Below are positions 48,018 through 55,665 of a stretch of 64,000 nt of DNA, one piece after another (position 1 is the first letter of the stretch; every line of letters starts with the position of its first letter). The stretch spans positions 8,060,001 to 8,124,000 of the forward strand of contig NC_013595.1 in the NCBI RefSeq assembly GCF_000024865.1. Reading direction: 5' to 3'. The translations under genes and the position numbers were made by a program. The DNA comes from Streptosporangium roseum DSM 43021 (GTDB taxonomy: Bacteria > Actinomycetota > Actinomycetes > Streptosporangiales > Streptosporangiaceae). The notes under the pieces were generated by a model, which saw only the letters and a program-made list of their open reading frames with translations, did no database searches and was not told where the DNA came from.

Positions 48018-48797
48018 TCACGCGGGCACCAGCTCCTCGATGTAGGAGCGCGCGAGCTGCGAGGTGAGGTCGTGGAACTCCTTCTTGGTCACCGCGTCCC
48101 GCACCGTGGCGAGGACGGCGCGGGCGTGCCTGAGCGCCTCGTCCACGGAGACCCCCTCCTCCAGGGCGACGAGGGCGAGGAAGTCCTCCAGCGGCGTCGT
48201 CCCGGGAGCGTTGTCGCTCCCCTCGTTGCCGCGCACCAGCGCGGAGGACAGCTCGGTGGGCAGCGCCTCCATCAGGTCGCGTATCTCGCCCACGCTGATC
48301 TGCTCCCCCAGCGTCTCCAGCACCGCCTCGCTGGCCCGCCAGGCTCCCTGCTTGTCGGCGAGTCCCGCCCGGCCGGCGACCCGGTTCAGGAACTCCTCCA
48401 GCGTGAGGGTCGGACCGGCCTCGGCGACGGTCCTCTCGACGAGCAGCCGGAAGTCCTCCGGAAGCTCCGAGACCACCCGGGTGAACACGGCCGTCGGCAC
48501 CGCCCGGCTCAGTGCCAGGAAGACGGCGCCCGCGCGCCGTTCGGCGGCCGGGAGGTCGGCCCGCTCACGCTCGGCGATCCGGCGCAGGAACTCGTCGGCG
48601 TAGACGTTCTCCTGGACATGATCCTGCGGCAGCAGCCCCGCCGGCTCCCGCGGCAGGTGCTCGGCGAGGTCCCGGGCCTGATCCGGTGTCAGCCGCTTGA
48701 CGAGTGTTTCGAGCGCCACACGGACCGTGGTCTCGGCGGTCTGCCGGTCGACACCGGCCGCGTGCTGGACGATCGAGAGAAACCGGTCGTAGTCCAT
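48018..48797 (-). CDS. DUF2267 protein, two tandem domains
   Basis: This 259-residue helical protein carries two DUF2267 domains (about 1-130 and 135-259). MDYDRFLSIVQHAAGVDRQTAETTVRVALETLVKRLTPDQARDLAEHLP is the first; the second repeats the layout (EEFLNRVAGRAG...AVLETLGEQISVGEIRDLMEALP). The function of DUF2267 is unknown; such proteins are often seen in stress-related contexts. It is upstream-adjacent to a 10-bp repeat array that may contain its promoter. Confidence 0.88.
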   Translation of the reverse strand: MDYDRFLSIVQHAAGVDRQTAETTVRVALETLVKRLTPDQARDLAEHLPREPAGLLPQDHVQENVYADEFLRRIAERERADLPAAERRAGAVFLALSRAVPTAVFTRVVSELPEDFRLLVERTVAEAGPTLTLEEFLNRVAGRAGLADKQGAWRASEAVLETLGEQISVGEIRDLMEALPTELSSALVRGNEGSDNAPGTTPLEDFLALVALEEGVSVDEALRHARAVLATVRDAVTKKEFHDLTSQLARSYIEELVPA

Positions 48798-48820
48798 AAC
48801 TGCCCACTTTGGTCTGTTTT

Positions 48821-48847
48821 TTCCGACTTCTTCCGACTTCTTCCGAC
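48821..48847. repeat. 10-bp tandem repeat upstream of DUF2267 gene
   Basis: ttccgacttc occurs twice in full plus a 7-base third copy, starting 24 bases before the DUF2267 ATG. The helical-turn spacing could suit a regulator; slippage is the alternative. Confidence 0.8.
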
Positions 48848-48942
48848 GCTACTCGAGAGGCCGCCCGCGCCATATGCGCTCAGGCCGGACCGGGACCAAA
48901 GCGGGCAAAGGCTTGGCGAGCCGTTGATCCGCGATACGGATC

Positions 48943-50949
48943 TCAGCGCAGCCCCAGAGCCCGCCGGATGTCGGGATCACCGGGATCGAGATCGAGGGCG
49001 CGGCGCAGATCGTCCGTGGCCGCCTCCCCCCTGCCCAGAGCCCGCAGAGCGGTCGCCCGGTTGAAGTACAGCTCCGGGCCCTCCTCGATCTCGATCGCCC
49101 TGGACAGATCGGCCACCGCGCCCTCCGCGTCACCGGTCTCGTAGCGGAGGATGCCCCGGTTGGCCCAGGCCGTACCGAGACCGGGGTCCTTGTCCAGGGC
49201 CGCGTCGAAGGCACGGGCGGCCTCCTCGAAGCGCCCGGCCGCGGTGTCCAGCTGCCCCTGCACGGTCAGCAGGTGGGGACTGCCCGGCATGAGCGCCAGC
49301 CCGGTCTCGACATCGGCCCGCGCCTCGGCCGCCAGCCCGAGTACGGCCAGCACGCCCGCCCGGTTGATGTAGGCGTCCAGATGGTCCGGGTCCAGCTCCA
49401 GCACGTGGTCCAGGTCGGCCCGGCCGCCCGCCAGATCCCCCCGCGCGAGCCGGACCTCGGCCCGGTTGTAGTAGGCCTCGGGCAGCGGCGGGCTCACCCG
49501 GATCGCGGCCTCGTAGTCGGCCAGCGCCTCATCGGTCAGCCCCAGCCGGAGCAGCAGGTTGCCCCGGTCCAGGTAGTGGTCGGCGAAGAGCGGGTCGACG
49601 GCGATCGCCTCGGCGTACTCCTCCAGGGCCTCCTTCGTACGGCCCAGCTCGGCGAGGAGCCGGCCCCGGTTGGCGTACAGCACCATCCGGTGCACCGGGT
49701 GCCGGCCCGGCGGCAGATCCCGCCGCGCCAGCTCGATGGCCGACTCGACCAGTGAGAGAGCCTTGCGCGTCTCGCCCGCGCGCGTCTCGATGAGGGCCTG
49801 GCCGTTGCGGTCGAAGCCGAGCTTGAAGGCGCGCTCCTCCCGGTCCGGCAGCAGGGTGGAGATGGCGACGGCCTGGTTGATCCAGCCCCTGGCCCGGTCC
49901 AGGTCCCGCCGGGCGGGGTCGGGGTGACGGGCGTCGAGCATGGCCGTGCCGTACGCCGACGCCGCGTGCACCGCGGGGTCCTGGCTGCCACGCCGGGCGC
50001 GCTCATAGAGGTCACGGGCCTCGTCCTGGCGGGACAGGGCTCCCAGGGCGGTGGCCGTGCGCTGGGCGAAGCGCCACCAGAGGTCCGATCCGGGCTCTGC
50101 CAGCCCCAGCCCGCGCCGCCCCAGCTCGGTCACCGCGTCCAGGAAACCCTCCCTGACGCAGTGGTCGACGGCCGTCCAGAGCGCCTCGGCCCCGCGGCCG
50201 CGGGGGTCGGCGCCGTGCTCCCGGTGGAAGGGGACGGCGCCCAGGCGCGGGGAGAACTCCCCGGCGGCCTCCAGCTCGGCGGCCCGCAGGTCGTGCAGCC
50301 TGGCCCGCTCCGCCGGGTCCAGCGCCTCGTAGGCGGCACGCGATCGCTCGTCGGTGCAGTCGGAGGCCACGTGGGCGGCGCCGTCGGCACGCGGCGGCCC
50401 TCCTTCGCCGGGACCGGCGTGAACCTGCCCCGCCCCGGGCCCGGCGGAGGCCGCCACACGGCCGCGGAACCAGCGCGGCGGCGGCTGCCGCGAGGCGAGC
50501 ACCATCGTCAGCAGCGCGGGATCCAGCCGTCTGACCAGCACAGCGAGCAGTTCGAGGTCGGTCGGGTCGGCCTCGTGGACGTTCTCCACGACCAGCGTGC
50601 GCGGCTCGCTCAGGCACGCGCCGAGAAACTCCGCCACCCCGTTGGCGAGCCTGAGGGTACGGCGGGGCGCGGGCACGAGGATCCGCTCGTCGTCATCGAT
50701 CCGCGCGTCTATGGTCTCCCGTCGCGCGGCCACCCGATCCCGCAGATCGGGGGCCACGCTACGGATCTCGATGTCGTGAAACGCGACGTGCGCGGGGGCC
50801 CGTTCCAGGACCTCGGGGACGACCGCGCGCAAAATGGCACCGCCGACCGTATAGGGCCCACGCGACCGCCGGTGCCCGTTCACCACCAGGGGGGACGGGT
50901 CCGCACGGTCACCGGAGAGCGGCCCGATCAGCCAGAGATGCTCCCTCAC
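48943..50949 (-). CDS. TPR protein with P-loop-less STAND-like N-terminus
   Basis: This 668-residue protein has an N-terminal region (1-160) that begins REHLWLIGPL and has NGHRRSRGPYTVGGAILRAV where a P-loop would be expected. A Walker-B-like strand RTLVVENVHEADPTDLELLAVLVRRLDPALLTMVLASR (about 117-154) follows, as in AAA/STAND regulators. No GKS/T is present, so nucleotide hydrolysis is doubtful. From about residue 290 there are many TPRs; the last seven are clear (EALEEYAEAIAVDPLFADHY, EALADYEAAIRVSPPLPEAY...). The GTG overlaps the stop of a 24-residue peptide gene by three bases in GTGA, so they are coupled. It probably binds peptides or proteins. Confidence 0.85.
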   Translation of the reverse strand: MREHLWLIGPLSGDRADPSPLVVNGHRRSRGPYTVGGAILRAVVPEVLERAPAHVAFHDIEIRSVAPDLRDRVAARRETIDARIDDDERILVPAPRRTLRLANGVAEFLGACLSEPRTLVVENVHEADPTDLELLAVLVRRLDPALLTMVLASRQPPPRWFRGRVAASAGPGAGQVHAGPGEGGPPRADGAAHVASDCTDERSRAAYEALDPAERARLHDLRAAELEAAGEFSPRLGAVPFHREHGADPRGRGAEALWTAVDHCVREGFLDAVTELGRRGLGLAEPGSDLWWRFAQRTATALGALSRQDEARDLYERARRGSQDPAVHAASAYGTAMLDARHPDPARRDLDRARGWINQAVAISTLLPDREERAFKLGFDRNGQALIETRAGETRKALSLVESAIELARRDLPPGRHPVHRMVLYANRGRLLAELGRTKEALEEYAEAIAVDPLFADHYLDRGNLLLRLGLTDEALADYEAAIRVSPPLPEAYYNRAEVRLARGDLAGGRADLDHVLELDPDHLDAYINRAGVLAVLGLAAEARADVETGLALMPGSPHLLTVQGQLDTAAGRFEEAARAFDAALDKDPGLGTAWANRGILRYETGDAEGAVADLSRAIEIEEGPELYFNRATALRALGRGEAATDDLRRALDLDPGDPDIRRALGLR

Positions 50950-51020
50950 CCCTTGTGGATGACGCTGGAAGCACCGCTCAGCTTGGTGGTGCCAGGTTTG
51001 CGAACAATGATCTTCTTCAT
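50946..51020 (-). CDS. 24-residue basic peptide gene coupled to TPR gene
   Basis: An ATG after a run of six G opens 25 codons: the peptide starts MKKIIVRKPGTTKL and ends SGASSVIHKG. It has six Lys/Arg, no acidic residues and no Cys. The TGA overlaps the GTG of the TPR gene, a strong sign of translation. It has no signal peptide. The N-terminal KKIIVRKPG looks like a recognition leader and the Ser/Thr-rich rest like a core, as in ribosomally made modified peptides, but no modification enzyme other than a GNAT is near. It could instead be a signalling peptide. Family not recognised. Confidence 0.65.
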   Translation of the reverse strand: MKKIIVRKPGTTKLSGASSVIHKG

Positions 51021-51114
51021 CGTACCCCCCACGGGAAAATGACTACAGGTACGAAGAATAAGTATTCTGTCATTTCACTAGATCGCAATACTTGACTATA
51101 AAACAGTCTTAACT
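51021..51114 (-). promoter_or_regulatory. AT-rich promoter region of the peptide-TPR unit
   Basis: The 94 bases between the GNAT stop and the peptide ATG are markedly AT-rich against the background, with many possible -10 hexamers (for example aatact and tattct on the minus strand). It is therefore likely that the peptide-TPR pair has its own promoter, in addition to read-through from the GNAT gene. Confidence 0.5.
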
Positions 51115-51609
51115 TTACTTAAATGGAGCAAGATGGGACATGGCAAGAACGAGATCTTTCTCGCCATAAAGCACGACGCACCCACCTCGTTCTTCCCGGC
51201 CGATCTCACGCCAGCCGCGCTTGCGGTAGAGCTCGATCGCGGCCGGCTGGTTCAGGGTGGTGTCCCCGCGGAGCCGTACGTAACCCAGCTCGATCGCCCG
51301 CGTCTCCAGCGCCACGCTCATCTGGGCGCCGAAGCCTCGCCGCTGGAACTCCGGATGGACCCGCAGGCGGCACAGCTCAGCGGTCTCGTCGTCGATCCGG
51401 CGGAGCCCGCCCATCGCGACGATGCGCCCGCCCGGGATCTCCCCCACGAGGAAATCCCCCTGGCCGGCGATGTAGATCTCGTTGATCCTCGGGAAGTCGT
51501 CCTCGTAGTAGACGCCGTCTCCCGGCGCGAGGCCCACCTGGGCGAGGCAGATCTGATGCAGTGCCCAGACGGATTCCAGGTCGGACCAGCGATAGCGCCG
51601 GAGCCTCAT
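51115..51609 (-). CDS. GNAT-family N-acetyltransferase
   Basis: This compact 164-residue GNAT has acetyl-CoA loop LRVHPEFQRRGFGAQMSVAL and the terminal strand AAIELYRKRGWREIGREERGG. Its ATG overlaps the stop of the XRE-TPR regulator (ATGA), so they are co-translated. 94 bases downstream lies the 24-residue peptide gene, whose Lys residues or N-terminus make it a possible substrate. Substrate otherwise unknown. Confidence 0.88.
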   Translation of the reverse strand: MRLRRYRWSDLESVWALHQICLAQVGLAPGDGVYYEDDFPRINEIYIAGQGDFLVGEIPGGRIVAMGGLRRIDDETAELCRLRVHPEFQRRGFGAQMSVALETRAIELGYVRLRGDTTLNQPAAIELYRKRGWREIGREERGGCVVLYGEKDLVLAMSHLAPFK

Positions 51610-53162
51610 GTATCGCCCTCGGACGGATCCGCCGACGCGGGGCGCAGCGCCTCCAGGTAGAGCTTGAGCTCGGGATGGTCGGGGCTCCTGGCCTCCACCT
51701 CCTTGGCCACCTCATGGGCGCGCTGCATGAGGATGTCGGGCCTGCCGCCCTGGTTCAGCCCGGCGAGGGCGGACCTGGCTATCGACAGCGCCTCCTCCAG
51801 GTCCCCCTCAAGGAGCTTGCACTTGGCCCGGTCAAGCTTGATGATCGTGGGATCGAGCCAGTCCGCCGGGCCGTACTTGGTGAGAGCCTGCTCCAGGATG
51901 AGGTCGGCCTCCATCGCCTGGCCCAGCCTCACCAGCGCGTCCCCCTGATGGAAGTAGAGCTGGCGCTCGGTGTAGCCGAAGGTCGAGTCCTCCTGATCGG
52001 CTGCGGTCATCTGCGAGAACGCCGCCCTGGCCCGGGACAGCGCCCGTTTGGCCTGGTCGACCACGTCCTTCTTCCCCGAACCCGACAGCATCGCCAGCGC
52101 GCGGGCCTCGAAGACCGGGGCCATGGCCTGGGCCGCGCACGGCGTCTGGCCGGCCAGATCACGGCTCTTCCTCGCGAGGTTGAGCGCCTCGCGCGGGTCG
52201 CCGTAGTAGAGCGGGACCAGGGCCTCCCTGGCGATGACCCAGGCGCGGAGCGCGCGGTCACCGGTGTCGTCGGCGGCCGTCCTGCCGGTCCTGAAGAAGG
52301 ACCGGGCCATCCTGTGGTCGCCGAGGTTCACCATGATCATGCCGCTGAGCCCGGCGAGCTGGGCCGCCATGCGGCACAGCCGTTCCTGCAGGTCCACCGG
52401 CTGCCGCCGCTCCATGGCCTTGCGCACGGCGCTGAACTCCAGCAGCACGTCGCAGAGCAGCCTCAGCGGCGGCGTGTTCATGTATTGGCGGCCGAAGCCG
52501 ATGGTGGCTTCCTCCCACTGATCGAGCATCGCAGGCGAAACGGTGGCCGACACCAGGGTCTCGTCCATCCTCCTGCGAATGTTCTCCACAGATCCAAGCA
52601 CCTGTCCGTCCAGCGCGACGCCGGTGCCGGCCAGAAGCTGTAAAAGCGTCCTCCGTAGCACGTTCTCGTCCTCCTCGCCCCCGTCCGCGGAAGGGTCGCC
52701 GCCGATCGACTGGATCAGCCGCTCACGCGGACCAGGGGAAGTGTCGGGTCTTCCATCCTGGAGATCACCTCGGACTGCACCGGGCGCCTTGTGGCCGTGG
52801 CCACAGATGCACGGGCCGTCGTACCCGAGAGATGCCGGTTCGACCCGGTAGGCGGAGCACAGGTAGTGGAGGTATTCGGGCCCCGGACGCTTCAGCCCGC
52901 TCTCGTAAGCGGACAGGAGCGTCTCACCGATACCCGGCGCCGACTTGCCGTCGCGTTCGAACAGCGCCCGTATCTGTTCGATCACGTCGGCGAGAGCGAC
53001 GCCATGCGCGAGACGGTGACCCTTGATGCGCGTGGTCCCGAACTGGGGACCGCACTTGTCGTGGATCTCCTCGGCGATCTGAGCCGAGCCATGCCCTGCC
53101 GCCAGGCCTCTGGCCCGGATCTGCCGAGCTAACTCTGTCTCCCTGTGCTGCCTGCCGGACAT
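51606..53162 (-). CDS. XRE-family regulator with TPR domain
   Basis: This 518-residue regulator has an N-terminal helix-turn-helix of the actinomycete type (TTRIKGHRLAHGVALADVIEQ, ETLLSAYESGLKRPGPEYLHYLCSAYRV). A short Cys/His segment CICGHGH and a linker with many acidic residues come next, then TPR-like helices over the last ~300 residues (SALAGLNQGG, AHEVAKEVEA at the end). The architecture resembles NsdA-type repressors of antibiotic production in Streptomyces, and broadly TPR sensors of peptide signals. The ATG at 53162 has an agggg ribosome site. Coupled to the GNAT gene that follows. Confidence 0.87.
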   Translation of the reverse strand: MSGRQHRETELARQIRARGLAAGHGSAQIAEEIHDKCGPQFGTTRIKGHRLAHGVALADVIEQIRALFERDGKSAPGIGETLLSAYESGLKRPGPEYLHYLCSAYRVEPASLGYDGPCICGHGHKAPGAVRGDLQDGRPDTSPGPRERLIQSIGGDPSADGGEEDENVLRRTLLQLLAGTGVALDGQVLGSVENIRRRMDETLVSATVSPAMLDQWEEATIGFGRQYMNTPPLRLLCDVLLEFSAVRKAMERRQPVDLQERLCRMAAQLAGLSGMIMVNLGDHRMARSFFRTGRTAADDTGDRALRAWVIAREALVPLYYGDPREALNLARKSRDLAGQTPCAAQAMAPVFEARALAMLSGSGKKDVVDQAKRALSRARAAFSQMTAADQEDSTFGYTERQLYFHQGDALVRLGQAMEADLILEQALTKYGPADWLDPTIIKLDRAKCKLLEGDLEEALSIARSALAGLNQGGRPDILMQRAHEVAKEVEARSPDHPELKLYLEALRPASADPSEGDT

Positions 53163-53499
53163 ACCGGCCCCTCTCTCGTGGCCAGCGGGGCTGGCTGGCA
53201 CACTAGTCCCGACCGGTCCTCTCCCGTGACTCAGTGTGATTCAGGTGTCGCACTGTGCCTACCGAGAATGATGGACCAACTTTGGCTCATCCGGAACGCG
53301 CGAATAGAGCCATCGGCTAAGGATCGTCCACCACCGGACTGCTTCTTTCAACCTACTTGGGAGAAGGCACAACCCGATCTTGCTTTTCCCTCCGTTGACC
53401 CATCGGCCCAGGTGAGTCATCTTTGGCCAACCAGCACTGATTCGCGTAACCAAGCGAACACGATTCGGTGCGGTATGGGCGACCAAGAGGAGGGACGAG
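53163..53499. other. Divergent promoter region of the XRE-TPR regulator and small protein
   Basis: 337 bases with lower GC than the flanks hold both promoters. No gene is supported. A loose symmetry (caactttggctcat at 53278 and gagtcatctttggccaac at 53412) might mark regulator sites, but it is imperfect. Confidence 0.4.
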
Positions 53500-53784
53500 G
53501 TGGGGGAAGACGACTTCGGGCACCTGGAGCGGCTGGTGTCAGAACTTGACGCTCGCGGGCTGCACGCCCGAGTGGTGCGGACCCAGTCGGGTCGCGCCTT
53601 CGTGCGCGTGATCAACCCTAGCGCAACCAGCCTGGCGGAGAACGTCACCTGCCGAGCACAGGCCGCCCCCAGCCACCGGGACTGGTACTACTGGTGGTCC
53701 TGGGGGGAGCGGATGCACACGGCGAAGGACCCGGCCGGTGCCGCGACCAAGGTCGCCCGCGTACTCGCCGCGGTGGGGGAGTGA
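53500..53784 (+). CDS. Small protein divergent from XRE-TPR regulator
   Basis: This 94-residue acidic/basic mixed protein starts at GTG with a gaggaggg ribosome site. Sequence features: HLERLVSELDARGLHARVVR, then a beta-hairpin-like GRAFVRVINPSATSLAENVTC, and SHRDWYYWWSWGERM, rich in Trp/Tyr. Small proteins encoded opposite XRE regulators are common in actinomycetes (whiJ/abaA-like loci), but I do not recognise the family. It could be the effector or a partner of the regulator. A strong hairpin follows the stop. Confidence 0.7.
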   Translation: MGEDDFGHLERLVSELDARGLHARVVRTQSGRAFVRVINPSATSLAENVTCRAQAAPSHRDWYYWWSWGERMHTAKDPAGAATKVARVLAAVGE

Positions 53785-53789
53785 GACGA

Positions 53790-53829
53790 GCGGCGGTCCG
53801 GACGGAGTCGCAGCCGTCCGGACCGCCGC
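53790..53829 (+). terminator. 16-bp stem terminator hairpin
   Basis: gcggcggtccggacgg-type arm (53790-53805) pairs perfectly with 53814-53829 across eight bases, five bases after the small protein's stop. No T-run follows. Confidence 0.8.
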
Positions 53830-54209
53830 CCCCAACGCGGCTCTGCGGGGCCGGCGGGGTGACCGGTGCGGAGCGTCCTCGGACGCTGGGCACCCCGTCG
53901 GCCCCAAGACCTGTGAACGCGGGCCCTGTGCACGCGAGAAGATCGGAAAACGCGAGCTGCCGTCCGGACCCGTCCGGACGGTGACCGGAGGGATCCCCCT
54001 CGGAAACGGCACGGGACACGCTTCCGGGTGCGTGCCCCGCCCGAGCCGCCCGTCACCGGAGTGTCCGGCCCCGCCCCCCGCGGCCCCGGGGTCCGGATGT
54101 CCCGTCTTCCCCGGCGTGATGTGACGGCGGCCGGTTCGGTAGGCAATATGGGTAGGCAACGTGACTTGCCCATTTCGCCGACCGATCCGATCCGAGAGGG
54201 ATCCGCTCC
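53830..54209. other. Intergenic region before the MscS gene
   Basis: About 380 bases contain a second inverted repeat, ccgtccggac-cc-gtccggacgg (53960-53981), and GC-rich sequence, but no supported gene. The MscS promoter should lie near the end. Confidence 0.45.
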
Positions 54210-55223
54210 GTGTTCTTGCCCGTCTCCGCCCCCACCCCCGCCCCCACCCCCGAAACCACTGACGGACCGGTGGTTGACGAACTCCTCAAGATGGGCGCGG
54301 GTCTAACCAACGGCTGCGAGAACGGCGGCGGGGTAATCTGCACCCTCATGCAATCCGTCCTGCCTCCCACCTGGGCTCCCGTGATCGCGAGCACGATCGC
54401 GATCATGCTCATCCTGGTCATCGCACTGCTCCTGCGCAACGTGGCCAACCGGCTGATCACGCGGGTGGTCAAGCGCGCCTCCTCCTCCAGCGGCGGCTCG
54501 ATCGCCGGACGCCTCCGCGGGAAGCAGTCGGTGGCGCTGGAGGGGCTCGACGCGGTCGCCGCCGAGCGGCGCAGGCAGCGCGCGGAGACCATCGGATCGG
54601 TGCTGCGGCCCGTCGCCTCGATCGTCATCCTCGGCACCGCGGCCCTGACCGTCCTGGAGCGCCTCTCCGTCCCCATCGCCCCCTTGCTGACCAGCGTCGG
54701 CATCGTCGGCGTGGCCGTCGGCTTCGGCGCCCAGGAGCTGGTCAAGGACTTCATCGCCGGCATGTTCATGCTCCTGGAGGACCAGTACGGCGTGGGCGAC
54801 GTGATCGACGTGGGTGCCGCGATCGGCACCGTCGAGGCGGTCACCCTGCGCATCACCCGCCTGCGCGACATCGACGGCCGGGTCTGGTACGTCCGCAACG
54901 GCACCATCACCCGCGTCGGCAACGAGTCCCAGGGCTGGTCCCGTGCCACCGTGGACGTCCCGGTGTCGTACGCCTCCGACATCCCCGCGGTCCGCGCCCT
55001 GCTCAAGGAGGTGGTCGAGGACATGTGGAACGACTCCACCTACCGCGACAGCGTCATGGTCGAGGAGCCCCAGGTCTGGGGGATCGAGCAGATCTCCGAC
55101 ACCGCCATCGTCTTCCGGATCAGCGCCAAGACGATCCCCTCCCGGCAGGCCGAGGTCGCCCGCGAGCTCCGCGTCCGGATCAAGTCCGCCCTTGACCGGG
55201 CTTCCATCCCGATCGCCGGCTGA
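54210..55223 (+). CDS. MscS-family mechanosensitive channel
   Basis: This 337-residue protein has a Pro/Thr-rich N-terminus. Membrane helices lie at about 57-80, 125-150 and 150-172. The third is the MscS pore helix with LTSVGIVGVAVGFGAQELVKDFIAGMFM. The beta domain (EDQYGVGDVIDVGAAIGTVEAVTLRITRLRD) and a C-terminal alpha/beta part follow. It releases solutes on osmotic downshock. The start is GTG with a gagaggg site. Confidence 0.93.
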   Translation: MFLPVSAPTPAPTPETTDGPVVDELLKMGAGLTNGCENGGGVICTLMQSVLPPTWAPVIASTIAIMLILVIALLLRNVANRLITRVVKRASSSSGGSIAGRLRGKQSVALEGLDAVAAERRRQRAETIGSVLRPVASIVILGTAALTVLERLSVPIAPLLTSVGIVGVAVGFGAQELVKDFIAGMFMLLEDQYGVGDVIDVGAAIGTVEAVTLRITRLRDIDGRVWYVRNGTITRVGNESQGWSRATVDVPVSYASDIPAVRALLKEVVEDMWNDSTYRDSVMVEEPQVWGIEQISDTAIVFRISAKTIPSRQAEVARELRVRIKSALDRASIPIAG

Positions 55224-55243
55224 CGTCACTTAGGCTTGGAGTC

Positions 55244-55642
55244 GTGTCCGCTATCCCCGAGGAACCCCAGACCTTCTACGACGCCGTCGGCGGCGAGGAG
55301 GCCTTCCGGCGTCTGGTCCACCGCTTCTACCAAGGCGTCGTGACAGATCCGCTGCTGCTACCGCTCTATCCCGAGGACGACCTCGCCGGGGCCGAAGACC
55401 GGTTCAGCCTCTTCCTGATCCAATACTGGGGCGGCCCCAACACCTACAGCGCGCAGCGGGGGCACCCGCGGCTGCGAATGCGCCACAACCCCTTCGTCAT
55501 CGGCCCGGCCGAGCGCGACGCCTGGCTCAAGCACATGCATGACGCGGTGCTCTCGCTGGAGCTCCCCGACGAGCTGGAGAAACGCCTGTGGGACTACCTC
55601 GTCTACGCGGCGCACAGCATGGTCAACGCCCCTGACGCATAA
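55244..55642 (+). CDS. glbO: Truncated globin, group II (GlbO type)
   Basis: This 132-residue 2-on-2 haemoglobin has FYDAVGGEEAFRRLVHRFYQGV (B10 Tyr in RFYQGV), RMRHNPFVIG with the probable proximal His, and the group II Trp in ERDAWLKHM. Group II globins bind oxygen tightly and can act in redox or NO chemistry. Start GTG at 55244, 20 bases after the MscS gene, perhaps co-transcribed. The GH13 gene follows 23 bases later. Confidence 0.92.
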   Translation: MSAIPEEPQTFYDAVGGEEAFRRLVHRFYQGVVTDPLLLPLYPEDDLAGAEDRFSLFLIQYWGGPNTYSAQRGHPRLRMRHNPFVIGPAERDAWLKHMHDAVLSLELPDELEKRLWDYLVYAAHSMVNAPDA

Positions 55643-55665
55643 ACCCCGCCGGGCGGGGGCAATCC

